In this document: one piece after another, positions 1 through 5,399 of the stretch
How the letters are laid out: every line of letters begins with the position of its first letter
Position numbering within the stretch: position 1 is the stretch's first letter
Source of the DNA: Bacteroidaceae bacterium
GTDB lineage: Bacteria > Bacteroidota > Bacteroidia > Bacteroidales > Bacteroidaceae
DNA length: 7,215 nt
Reading direction: 5' to 3'
Assembly (NCBI GenBank): GCA_900770665.1
Contig: CAAGKZ010000029.1
Coordinates: forward strand, 1-7,215
The notes under the pieces: generated by a model
What the model saw: the letters and a program-made list of their open reading frames with translations, nothing else
What the model was told of the DNA's origin: nothing
Databases searched by the model: none
Translations under genes and position numbers: made by a program

Positions 1-2
1 GT

Positions 3-107
3 ATATGCACCGCTCAAACAAATTTTGTCCTGTTTCCTCTGCTTGCCCGGCTGTTTGCTGTGATTTTGATGGTGCCGGTTTTTAAATATTACCATTTTAC
101 GCGCTAA
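3..107 (+). CDS. possible C-terminal end of a membrane protein, cut by the left edge
   Basis: An open frame enters from the left edge and ends at TAA (105-107), giving 34 residues. The piece is hydrophobic in the middle (LFPLLARLFAVILMVPVF) and ends in a short polar tail, KYYHFTR, as the last transmembrane helix of a membrane protein would. Base composition drops to AT-rich just after the stop. If real, the gene is convergent with the U32 gene, matching the other repeat-filled interval in this window, which also lies between convergent genes. The product is not recognised. A competing - strand frame starting at ATG 94-92 is also open to the edge but encodes a very polar, arginine- and glutamine-rich peptide and looks less like protein. 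The fragment is too short to decide. Confidence 0.3.
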   Translation: MCTAQTNFVLFPLLARLFAVILMVPVFKYYHFTR

Positions 108-174
108 AGTCAGTGATACATACCAATGAATTTTTATTGCAAAAGATGATCCCCTGCCATGGGTCCCGTTTTTG

Positions 175-195
175 GTACTTTTTTAAAAAAAGTAC
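175..195. repeat. A/T-rich near-perfect palindrome
   Basis: GTACTTTTTT (175-184) is exactly complementary to AAAAAAGTAC (186-195), with one central base. From memory, similar GGTACTTTT..AAAAGTAC palindromes are common between genes in Bacteroidota. It could act as a bidirectional terminator or be a dispersed repeat; the sequence does not decide. Confidence 0.5.
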
Positions 196-234
196 AGAAA
201 GAAAGATTACAGAATGAATATTAGAAAACTGAAC

Positions 235-300
235 AAGGTTGAAAATTGCGAGTAAGCGTGTGTGTAAATTTACACACAAAGCGAACAAAAGTAATTTCAA
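235..300 (+). repeat. TGCGAGTAAG repeat element, left copy 1
   Basis: The order is AAGGTT, AAAATTGCGAGTAAG, a perfect 20-base palindrome at 259-278 (arms TGTGTGTAAA and TTTACACACA), then AAGCG and AATTTCAA. It is a diverged direct repeat of 302-372. It shares TGCGAGTAAG and CACA..GCG with the two elements at 4969-5173, although the palindromic core is different. Confidence 0.65.
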
Positions 301-301
301 A

Positions 302-372
302 AAGGTTAAAATTGCGAGTAAGTGAGTGTGGGGAAACTTATTTACACACAAAGCGGGCGGGAGAAATTTCAA
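302..372 (+). repeat. TGCGAGTAAG repeat element, left copy 2
   Basis: This is a direct repeat of 235-300, with the same AAGGTT, AAATTGCGAGTAAG, CACACAAAGCG and AATTTCAA blocks in the same order. Its core is less symmetrical: GTGTG (326-330) pairs with CACAC (345-349) around a longer loop. Confidence 0.65.
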
Positions 373-500
373 GGAATTTAAAATGGCTGTTGATTTAATA
401 CATCAATAGCTATATTCCAAACTTAAAGCAAACGGAATTATCCACATCTTTTTGCGACAGAGCCCAAGTAATGTTACCGGTAATCATGCTTAACATAAAT

Positions 501-539
501 TAACATCCTGTGAAAACAAAACAGTTCCACGGGATGTTA
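501..539 (+). other. 12-bp stem-loop
   Basis: TAACATCC (501-508) pairs with GGATGTTA (532-539). The stem continues through a T-G wobble (509/531) and GTG/CAC (510-512/528-530), leaving a 15-base A-rich loop. The wobble is tolerated in + strand RNA but becomes a C-A mismatch on the other strand, so a + strand transcript is favoured. There is no immediate U tract; the nearest T run is about 10 bases downstream. Its role is unknown. Confidence 0.45.
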
Positions 540-574
540 TGTATATGTGTTTTTCATAGTAATAGATTCAAAAA

Positions 575-605
575 CGGAATTCCTGCCTGTGAAGGTCGGA
601 ATCCG
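575..605 (-). terminator. hairpin with U tract, likely terminator of the U32 transcript
   Basis: Read on the - strand, CGGATTCC (605-598) pairs with GGAATTCCG (583-575), with one bulged base. A run of five T follows (574-570), the classic intrinsic-terminator layout. It lies about 65 bases past the U32 stop codon and is the third of three consecutive hairpins. Confidence 0.5.
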
Positions 606-606
606 G

Positions 607-626
607 CGGGCAAAAGCGTTTGCCCG
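607..626. other. perfect 8-bp hairpin between two terminator-like stems
   Basis: CGGGCAAA (607-614) pairs exactly with TTTGCCCG (619-626) around the 4-base loop AGCG. It is the middle of three tandem stem-loops after the U32 gene and has no T run of its own. Confidence 0.5.
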
Positions 627-632
627 GAGAAG

Positions 633-664
633 AAAGCCGCGTCGTTCCCCTAAGGCGCGGCTTT
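633..664. terminator. hairpin immediately downstream of the U32 gene
   Basis: AAAGCCGCG (633-641) pairs with CGCGGCTTT (656-664) around a 14-base loop, starting 6 bases beyond the U32 stop codon. The flank is T-rich on the + strand (TTTTTATAT) and only pyrimidine-rich (CTTTCTTCTC) on the - strand. It could serve transcripts from either side. Confidence 0.55.
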
Positions 665-670
665 TTATAT

Positions 671-2494
671 TCATTCAGCAATAACCCTCATCAAGCACTC
701 CTTGCAGTCGAACGCCAAGCGGAACCTTCGGCCGTCGCCCGATACAATGTAGAACGGCTCTTTATATGGCGATGGCTTTCCGTTCTTTGTGCACCAGCCC
801 ATGCTGTACTTGATGCAATGCTTGCAGAACATAACTGTTGCACCATCTTTCCCTGCAAGTTCATATGCAGGCTGAATATCAGTTACCTTGTGTTGCTTGT
901 AGAAAGCCAGAGCATACCTGTTTGCAACATTACCCTTATAATCAAGTGTATCAGTGATATATGCTGTATCATTATCCTTGAGTCGCATATCTGTGCGCTC
1001 AACGGCTGCACGGCGGTTCTTGAGAATGAGTTCGCACAATGTACGGCGCATTTCCGACAGCAATGACGATGGCACAAACCAATCATCGGCAAGCTCAACA
1101 TCGACTTTTGTTACTTCGAACGGTGTGTTTCCCCACTTGCCAAGCTGGTTGATGATATTCTCGCGCTGCGATGAACGTGCCACATCTTTCTTGAACGGGA
1201 ACTCAACGCAGTGCTCTGCCCCACTCTCGTCAGTGGCCTGCAGGCTGAAGCCGAACGCGCTGTCGCTGAAACACAACGAGATGGCAATGCGGCGCGGAGC
1301 ATCGGGGCGCGAGAGCTGGCGCTCGAAATCACAATCGTAGTTACGATACAACTCATCGCCACTCTCAATCTGCGGCATAGTCTGCGGATATATTCTGTTA
1401 CCCTCGACCTTGTTTATGCGGAAACCGTGCAGCTTGCCATCCTGTCCCACATAGCAGGCACCGTCGCCATTGTTGAAATCACCGCCAACAACGGTAAAAT
1501 AGTAGCGCGACACGAATTTTACACGCCCCATGTATTCACCCTTTGATTTAGGACTCTCGAACGATGTCATGCCATCCTTGCCGCCGTGCAGCATATAATC
1601 GGTAAAGCCACGGTTGAAACTTTTTTCGGGGGCCGGGGCGAATTGCGGATAGCACTTGCCTTGCGAAGCGCGCTCATACTCCTTGCGACGTGCAAAAACG
1701 GCATCGAGTTTTTCGCGGTAGTATGCAGTGATATTCTTCACATACGAAGCATCCTTCAAACGGCCCTCAATCTTGAACGATGTTACACCTGCATCGAGCA
1801 TCTCCTCTATGGAGGCCGAACGGTTCATGTCCTTCAAGGAGAGCAGATGACGGTCGCGCTCAATCACCTTGCCCTCGGCATCGACAAGTTCGAACGCCAA
1901 GCGACAGAACTGTGCACAGGCACCACGGTTGGCACTGCGGCCGTAGCAGTGCTGCGATGCATAGCACTGTCCGCTGTAGCTCACACAAAGCGCACCATGT
2001 ACAAACACCTCGAGTTCAGTTTTGGGCACAGCAGTGTGTATCTCCTTAATCTGCTCTATTGTCAACTCGCGTGCAAGCACCACACGCGGAAAACCTACAG
2101 CAGAAAGGAACTTCACCTTTTCCACCGTGCGGTTATCCATCTGTGTGCTGGCATGTAGGGGGATAGGCGGAATGTTCATCCCGGCAATTCCCATATCCTG
2201 CACAATGAGCGCATCAACACCGGCATCGTACAACTCCTTGACAAGCTGCTCCACGGCAGCCACCTCCCCGTCATAGATGATGGTATTCAGTGTCACATAC
2301 ACCTTCACTCCAAAGATGTGAGCATAGTCCACCAGACGGGCAATATCCTCGACCGAATTGCCGGCTGCCTGTCGCGCACCGAACTGTGCAGCGCCAATGT
2401 ACACGGCATCGGCACCATGGTTTATTGCAGCAACACCTGTTTCATAATCCTTTGCCGGAGAAAGGAGCTCTATCTTGCGGGGAGAAAGTGACAT
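671..2494 (-). CDS. U32-family protein (RlhA/TrhP-like RNA hydroxylation enzyme), 607 aa
   Basis: This is a complete member of the U32 family, historically called peptidases. The E. coli relatives RlhA and TrhP make 5-hydroxycytidine in 23S rRNA and 5-hydroxyuridine in tRNA, and UbiU/UbiV hydroxylate ubiquinone precursors. The N-terminus (ELLSPAKDYETG, residues 9-20; HGADAVYIGA, 26-35) opens the barrel domain. The U32 signature sits near 161-180 (EVFVHGALC, SGQC). C170, C177, C193 and C197 are at positions expected for Fe-S ligands. A middle region fits the DUF3656 segment, and a C-terminal cysteine cluster (C557, C560, C568, C597, C600) could bind another metal. The 607 residues are nearer to RlhA (about 650) than to TrhP (about 450). 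The ATG at 2494 fits a -7 box at 2520-2527. The family is secure; substrate is inferred. Long open frames on the opposite strand are shadows. Confidence 0.9.
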   Translation of the reverse strand: MSLSPRKIELLSPAKDYETGVAAINHGADAVYIGAAQFGARQAAGNSVEDIARLVDYAHIFGVKVYVTLNTIIYDGEVAAVEQLVKELYDAGVDALIVQDMGIAGMNIPPIPLHASTQMDNRTVEKVKFLSAVGFPRVVLARELTIEQIKEIHTAVPKTELEVFVHGALCVSYSGQCYASQHCYGRSANRGACAQFCRLAFELVDAEGKVIERDRHLLSLKDMNRSASIEEMLDAGVTSFKIEGRLKDASYVKNITAYYREKLDAVFARRKEYERASQGKCYPQFAPAPEKSFNRGFTDYMLHGGKDGMTSFESPKSKGEYMGRVKFVSRYYFTVVGGDFNNGDGACYVGQDGKLHGFRINKVEGNRIYPQTMPQIESGDELYRNYDCDFERQLSRPDAPRRIAISLCFSDSAFGFSLQATDESGAEHCVEFPFKKDVARSSQRENIINQLGKWGNTPFEVTKVDVELADDWFVPSSLLSEMRRTLCELILKNRRAAVERTDMRLKDNDTAYITDTLDYKGNVANRYALAFYKQHKVTDIQPAYELAGKDGATVMFCKHCIKYSMGWCTKNGKPSPYKEPFYIVSGDGRRFRLAFDCKECLMRVIAE

Positions 2495-2519
2495 CTTGTA
2501 CCTTATTTGTTATACGCTG

Positions 2520-2551
2520 CAAATTTAGTTTAAAAAATGCAGAATAACAGA
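2520..2551 (-). promoter_or_regulatory. Bacteroidota-type promoter of the U32 gene
   Basis: On the - strand the -7 box TAAATTTG (2527-2520) matches TAnnTTTG exactly and is followed by C. TCTG (2551-2548), one mismatch from the -33 element TTTG, lies 20 bases upstream. Transcription would start near 2513, leaving a leader of about 18 bases before the ATG at 2494. The U32 gene therefore need not depend on the promoter of the small gene upstream. Confidence 0.65.
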
Positions 2552-2607
2552 ATGTTTATACAATAAGATATCAACGTAGAGGATTGAGTGGTATTTCTTT
2601 ATTCCAG

Positions 2608-2898
2608 TTACTCTTCTTCGGGTACTTCTTCAAGGAATTTGTCTACAAATTTCTTTTCTATCTTTTTATATGTGTTTACCACACCGTTCTCAATTTTATT
2701 GTATGTGTTCACCACTCCATTTTCTATGGCCTTGTATGCACCAACGGTACCGTTTTCAATGCTCTTGTATGTATCGACAACCGCATTCCCAATAGTTCTG
2801 TTGCTTTCTGCCACCCCACTTTCTATCTCCCTGTATGTTTCCTTTAGAGCACCATTGCTTTTACCGCTCTTTTTTGTCTTCAATCTGTACTTTGTCAT
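2608..2898 (-). CDS. small hendecad-repeat protein, 96 aa, unknown function
   Basis: After a basic N-terminus (MTKYRLKTKKSGKSNG) the protein is a run of 11-residue repeats: TYREIESGVAE (21-31), SNRTIGNAVVD (32-42), TYKSIENGTVG (43-53), AYKAIENGVVN (54-64), TYNKIENGVVN (65-75) and TYKKIEKKFVD (76-86), then an acidic tail KFLEEVPEEE. Consensus TYKxIENGVVN places Y, I, V and V on one face of an amphipathic helix with 3/11 periodicity, as in LEA-type and apolipoprotein-like helices. There is no signal peptide, membrane segment or cysteine. The frame extends to a TTG at 2940, but that codon lies in the -7 box, so the ATG at 2898 is preferred. From memory, similar YKKIExxVV repeat proteins occur in gut bacteria as uncharacterised proteins. 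Binding to membrane, nucleic acid or a partner helix is possible but unproven. The gene is divergent from the AraC-type regulator. Confidence 0.8.
   Translation of the reverse strand: MTKYRLKTKKSGKSNGALKETYREIESGVAESNRTIGNAVVDTYKSIENGTVGAYKAIENGVVNTYNKIENGVVNTYKKIEKKFVDKFLEEVPEEE
2641..2838 (-). repeat. 33-base tandem repeats within the small gene
   Basis: Six consecutive 33-base units encode the 11-residue repeats at residues 21-86. The three encoding residues 43-75 are most alike in DNA as well as protein, suggesting recent tandem duplication; the outer units have diverged. Such arrays can change copy number between strains without shifting the frame. Confidence 0.75.
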
Positions 2899-2937
2899 AT
2901 TGATACCTATTTTTAATTGTTTGCCGGTTTTACATTG

Positions 2938-2945
2938 CAAAGGTA
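2938..2945 (-). promoter_or_regulatory. -7 promoter box of the hendecad-repeat gene
   Basis: TACCTTTG on the - strand matches TAnnTTTG and is followed by C. Transcription would begin near 2930, about 32 bases before the ATG at 2898. The -33 element is not clear. The box overlaps the TTG codon at 2940-2938, which excludes that codon as a start if this promoter is used. Confidence 0.55.
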
Positions 2946-3038
2946 AAAATTAAAAGATAAGGAAAGTTTGAGTTTTTTCCTTTATATTGGTATATAATTC
3001 CGAATATTTGCAAAATACAATTTATTTACATTAAAAAA

Positions 3039-3056
3039 TTGTTATATTTGTAACAA
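3039..3056 (+). promoter_or_regulatory. AraC-type gene promoter with overlapping inverted repeat (possible operator)
   Basis: TATATTTG (3043-3050) matches the -7 box TAnnTTTG and lies 20 bases before the ATG at 3070. An inverted repeat, TTGTTA (3039-3044) and TAACAA (3051-3056), with 6-bp arms and a 6-base spacer, straddles this box. A dimeric DNA-binding protein sitting here would block the promoter, so autoregulation is plausible. The -33 element is weak (TTTA at 3021-3024). Confidence 0.5.
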
Positions 3057-3069
3057 ATGCCCGAAATAA

Positions 3070-3957
3070 ATGATGATAAATACAACTATGAATGAATACC
3101 GGATTGGCGATGATGTCATATTGATTGGTGATGCCGGTGCGGAAAGAGCAAGCAGGTACATTGGTCATCCATTCAAAATTAAAGAGTCAATGACCATCAT
3201 ATATGACAAAGGTGAGGTTGTTTTCAACATCAACATGCAGCAATACCATATTAAAGCACCGGCTGTGCTTGTTGTAATAACAGGACAGACGTGTGAACTG
3301 GTAAGCTACTCAAATGAATTGAGAAGCAGAGCCATTGCAATGTCCCGGTTCTTCACGGATAATATGTTTGAAAACCTTGCAGGCAAGTCGCAGGGAATAA
3401 TTGCCTCATTATTAGGGAATCCGATACTTGGTGATGAGAATGACATCTATGTTTTCAACCAATATTACGAATTGCTGCGGAATATTGCAAATTCACCTCT
3501 TTCCGATTTCAAGATTGAAGCGGCACGACATCTTACACTTGCTATGTTCTATGGATATTCATATACCAAGCACCGTGTTATAAATAATTTTAAAGGAACA
3601 GATAGGCAAAAAGAAATTTACACATCTTTTTTGAATGTGCTGAATGCGAATTTCAAAAGAGAAAGAGAGGTCCGTTTTTATGCAGACAAGTTGTGCATGA
3701 CGGCAAAGCATCTGTCCCAGGTTGTCAAAGATGTTACGGGTAAAACGGCATTGAATATAATTGAGGAGTATGTCATAACAGAAAGCAAAGCATTATTGCT
3801 TTCAACAAGCATGTCAATCCAGCAAATAAGTGATAATTTGAATTTCCCTTCCCAATCTGTCTTTGGGAAATATTTCAAGAGGATAACAGGTGTGCCGGCA
3901 AGCGAATACCGCAAGAATAAAAGTCGGTTTTTAACCCCACAACGGTTTGAACGATGA
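3070..3957 (+). CDS. AraC-family transcriptional regulator, 295 aa
   Basis: The C-terminal third is an AraC/XylS DNA-binding domain with two helix-turn-helix motifs: the first at about residues 203-224 (FYADKLCMTAKHLSQVV) and the second at about 249-274 (SIQQISDNLNFPSQSVFGKY), followed by the typical FKRITGVPASEYRK. The first ~180 residues lack obvious catalytic motifs and look like the cupin-type sensor domain of many Bacteroidales AraC regulators; the ligand cannot be read. The length (~295) is usual for single-domain soluble members, with no receiver or membrane segment. The start has ATG ATG (3070, 3073); a third ATG at 3088 is possible. It is divergent from the hendecad-repeat gene and followed 107 bases later by the cation transporter, either of which could be a target. 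The family is certain, targets inferred. Confidence 0.9.
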   Translation: MMINTTMNEYRIGDDVILIGDAGAERASRYIGHPFKIKESMTIIYDKGEVVFNINMQQYHIKAPAVLVVITGQTCELVSYSNELRSRAIAMSRFFTDNMFENLAGKSQGIIASLLGNPILGDENDIYVFNQYYELLRNIANSPLSDFKIEAARHLTLAMFYGYSYTKHRVINNFKGTDRQKEIYTSFLNVLNANFKREREVRFYADKLCMTAKHLSQVVKDVTGKTALNIIEEYVITESKALLLSTSMSIQQISDNLNFPSQSVFGKYFKRITGVPASEYRKNKSRFLTPQRFER

Positions 3958-4002
3958 AAAAAATTGGCAATAATATCTTTTTTAAAAAATAATACTCAAT
4001 TG

Positions 4003-4035
4003 CTTGTTATATCTTATAGCTTTTACATAATTTCG
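4003..4035 (+). promoter_or_regulatory. weak promoter match ahead of the cation transporter gene
   Basis: CTTG (4003-4006) and TAATTTCG (4028-4035), with 21 bases between them, approximate the TTTG/TAnnTTTG promoter with one mismatch in each box. They lie about 30 bases before the ATG at 4065. With the 107-base gap after the regulator gene, this suggests separate transcription. Confidence 0.35.
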
Positions 4036-4064
4036 CAACTGTAGGAACTAAAAACAGACAATAT

Positions 4065-4979
4065 ATGACATCACATACCGCAACACGTGAAAAAGAGATT
4101 TACAAGGTTACCATAATCGGTAGCATAGTGAATTTCATTCTGCTTCTCTTCAAATTCATTGCCGGCATAGTCGGACACAGTGCCGCCATGGTTGCCGATG
4201 CGGTACACTCCCTCTCGGATTTTGTGACGGACATTGTTGTGATTGTATTCGTAAAGATATCGGGCAAGCCACAGGATGAGAGCCATGACTATGGGCACGG
4301 TAAATATGAGACACTTGCAACGGCAATAATTGGCGTGGTGCTTATGGGTGTTGGAATTGGTATTCTTGTAAACTCTGTAACAGGTATTGTCGATGCTTTC
4401 AACGGCAAGGAGCTTGAGGCACCGGGCATGCTTGCATTGGTGGCTGCTGCTGTTTCCATTGTTTTGAAGGAGGCGTTGTACCGATATACGATAATTAAAG
4501 GCAAAAAACTTGATTCGAAGGCTGTCATTGCCAATGCATGGCACCATAGGAGCGATGTGTTCTCATCCATTGGAACACTCTTGGGAATAGCCGGTGCAAT
4601 ATTTCTGGGCGAGAAATGGAGAGTCCTTGACCCCATTGCGGCATTCATTGTGAGCGTCTTTATAATTAAGGTGGCGGTGGATTTGATTAAGCCATGCATT
4701 GATGAGTTGCTTGAGAAATCACTCTCGAAAGAGGTTGAAGAGAGGATACTCACAATTGTAACGGCATTCCCCGAGGTAGACTCCCCTCACCACCTTCGCA
4801 CACGACGCATAGGCAACAACATTGCAATCGAAATCCACATAAGAATGGACGGTGCAATGTCGCTGACGGATGCGCACGATATCACAAAAAAGATTGAGAG
4901 TGCAATTAAGAATGAATTCGGCCCTGAAACACACATAGGTATCCACATGGAACCGAAAAAACTGAAAGCTGAAAGGTGA
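4065..4979 (+). CDS. cation diffusion facilitator (CDF) family divalent metal exporter, 304 aa
   Basis: This is an inner-membrane divalent cation/proton antiporter of the YiiP/CzcD type, with six membrane helices near residues 14-36, 40-64, 83-105, 119-138, 165-183 and 187-208 and a cytoplasmic C-terminal domain. Transport-site ligands are present: H48 and D52 in helix 2 (HSLSD) and H160 and D164 in helix 5 (HHRSD). This HxxxD/HxxxD set is usual for zinc-type members. The second site is D71, H74 and H78 (DESHDYGHGK). The C-terminal domain keeps the PHHLRTR motif (H242), H258, H271 and H294, in the YiiP pattern, but E296 stands where YiiP has an aspartate. Zinc is the likeliest substrate, though iron, cobalt or cadmium cannot be excluded. 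The last codons (KAER and stop) lie in a 7-base periodic tract that begins the downstream repeat. Confidence 0.92.
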   Translation: MTSHTATREKEIYKVTIIGSIVNFILLLFKFIAGIVGHSAAMVADAVHSLSDFVTDIVVIVFVKISGKPQDESHDYGHGKYETLATAIIGVVLMGVGIGILVNSVTGIVDAFNGKELEAPGMLALVAAAVSIVLKEALYRYTIIKGKKLDSKAVIANAWHHRSDVFSSIGTLLGIAGAIFLGEKWRVLDPIAAFIVSVFIIKVAVDLIKPCIDELLEKSLSKEVEERILTIVTAFPEVDSPHHLRTRRIGNNIAIEIHIRMDGAMSLTDAHDITKKIESAIKNEFGPETHIGIHMEPKKLKAER

Positions 4980-5060
4980 AAGGTGAAAGCTGCGAGTAAG
5001 CGAGCGAAAGTCAAATTTATTTGAACTTTCACAGCGAGCGTGAGCAGGTTCAATCGCACG
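4969..5060 (+). repeat. 92-base direct repeat, copy A, overlapping the transporter stop codon
   Basis: Copy A matches 5082-5173 at 89 of 92 positions. It opens with 7-base units (CTGAAAG, GTGAAAG, GTGAAAG), then CTGCGAGTAAGCGAGC, a hairpin core (GAAAGT 5006-5011 with ACTTTC 5025-5030, extended inward by CAAAT/ATTTG), then CACAGCGAGCGTGAGC and AGGTTCAA. The array of 7-base units starts at 4962, so the transporter's last four codons and its TGA (4977-4979) belong to it. Confidence 0.85.
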
Positions 5061-5081
5061 AAGAAATGTTAAATGTGAAAA

Positions 5082-5173
5082 CTGAAAGGTGAAAGGTTAA
5101 AGCTGCGAGTAAGCGAGCGAAAGTCAAATTTATTTAAACTTTCACAGCGAGCGTGAGCAGGTTCAAGCGCACG
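5082..5173 (+). repeat. 92-base direct repeat, copy B
   Basis: Copy B is offset by exactly 113 bases from copy A, with three substitutions. One changes ATTTG to ATTTA and weakens the inner hairpin stem. It is also preceded by 7-base units (GTTAAAT, GTGAAAA at 5068-5081) and ends next to a CGCAC-GCA-GTGCG mini-hairpin (5168-5180). Confidence 0.85.
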
Positions 5174-5194
5174 CAGTGCGGTTAAAGCCTAATT

Positions 5195-5232
5195 CCTCCC
5201 CTGTTTTAGGGGAGGTGCCGAAGGCGGAGGGG
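5195..5232 (+). repeat. two-hairpin element, copy 1
   Basis: CCTCCCCT (5195-5202) pairs with AGGGGAGG (5208-5215) around GTTTT. The mini-hairpin GCC-GAA-GGC (5217-5225) follows, then GGAGGGG. The first hairpin is identical in the copy at 5400-5439, while the second stem differs but still pairs. From memory, such C/G-rich palindromic repeats are widely dispersed in Bacteroidales genomes. Confidence 0.75.
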
Positions 5233-5286
5233 TTACAAACGGGGAGGGACAGTAAGATGGAATTTATAGCAACGCTGTTTAAACTT

Positions 5287-5328
5287 CCTCCGCGACTACG
5301 TCGCTCGTCCCTCTTCAACAAGAGGGAC
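5287..5328 (-). repeat. two-hairpin element, copy 2, inverted and diverged
   Basis: Read on the - strand, a 9-bp hairpin (GTCCCTCTT 5328-5320 with AAGAGGGAC 5315-5307, loop 5316-5319) is followed by mini-hairpin GCGAC-GTA-GTCGC (5304-5292) and then GGAGG. The order, 3-base mini-loop and terminal GGAGG match copies 1 and 3, although the stem sequences are largely different. Confidence 0.6.
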
Positions 5329-5399
5329 AATAAATAGAGTTGCAAAAGGTGGAAAAATTTAAAACTTTCTCCCCCCAGTCATTAAGCCGACAGCTTATT

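Larger units (their letters stand above)
108..670. other. gene-free, repeat-rich interval
   Basis: No convincing gene lies in these 563 bases. They contain, in order, an A/T palindrome (175-195), two related copies of a palindrome-cored repeat (235-300 and 302-372), a perfect TTATCCACA 9-mer (438-446), the palindrome TTACCGGTAA (474-483), a 12-bp stem-loop (501-539), and three tandem hairpins (575-664) just beyond the U32 stop codon. The longest open frame, on the - strand at 97-372, is a read-through of the repeats. Confidence 0.7.

Noticed and set aside
97..372. A 91-codon open frame on the - strand encoding a leucine-rich peptide
   Set aside because: It is the translation of the two direct repeat copies at 235-372 (the repeated ALCVN and LLAI segments) and has no promoter box or recognisable family.
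449..465. Resemblance to an insertion-sequence end (- strand GGGCTCTGTCGCAAAAAG)
   Set aside because: Ends of some insertion sequences look similar, but there is no partner inverted repeat, target duplication or transposase nearby.
1586..2158. A 190-codon open frame on the + strand, with several shorter ones, inside the U32 gene
   Set aside because: They lie antisense to a strongly conserved full-length gene and encode no recognisable motifs.
2899..2940. A TTG start extending the small repeat protein by 14 residues
   Set aside because: The TTG codon overlaps the -7 box TACCTTTG, so a transcript from that promoter would begin downstream of it; the ATG at 2898 fits better.
4071..4753. Two long - strand open frames (158 and 154 codons) opposite the transporter gene
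   Set aside because: They are antisense shadows of a gene with all expected metal-binding motifs and membrane segments.
4962..5173. A CRISPR array
   Set aside because: There are only two large copies 113 bases apart with related, not unique, intervening sequence, and no cas genes.
5163..5345. A 60-codon - strand frame in the repeat interval
   Set aside because: It runs through the hairpin elements, has no promoter or family resemblance, and its residues follow the repeat sequence.
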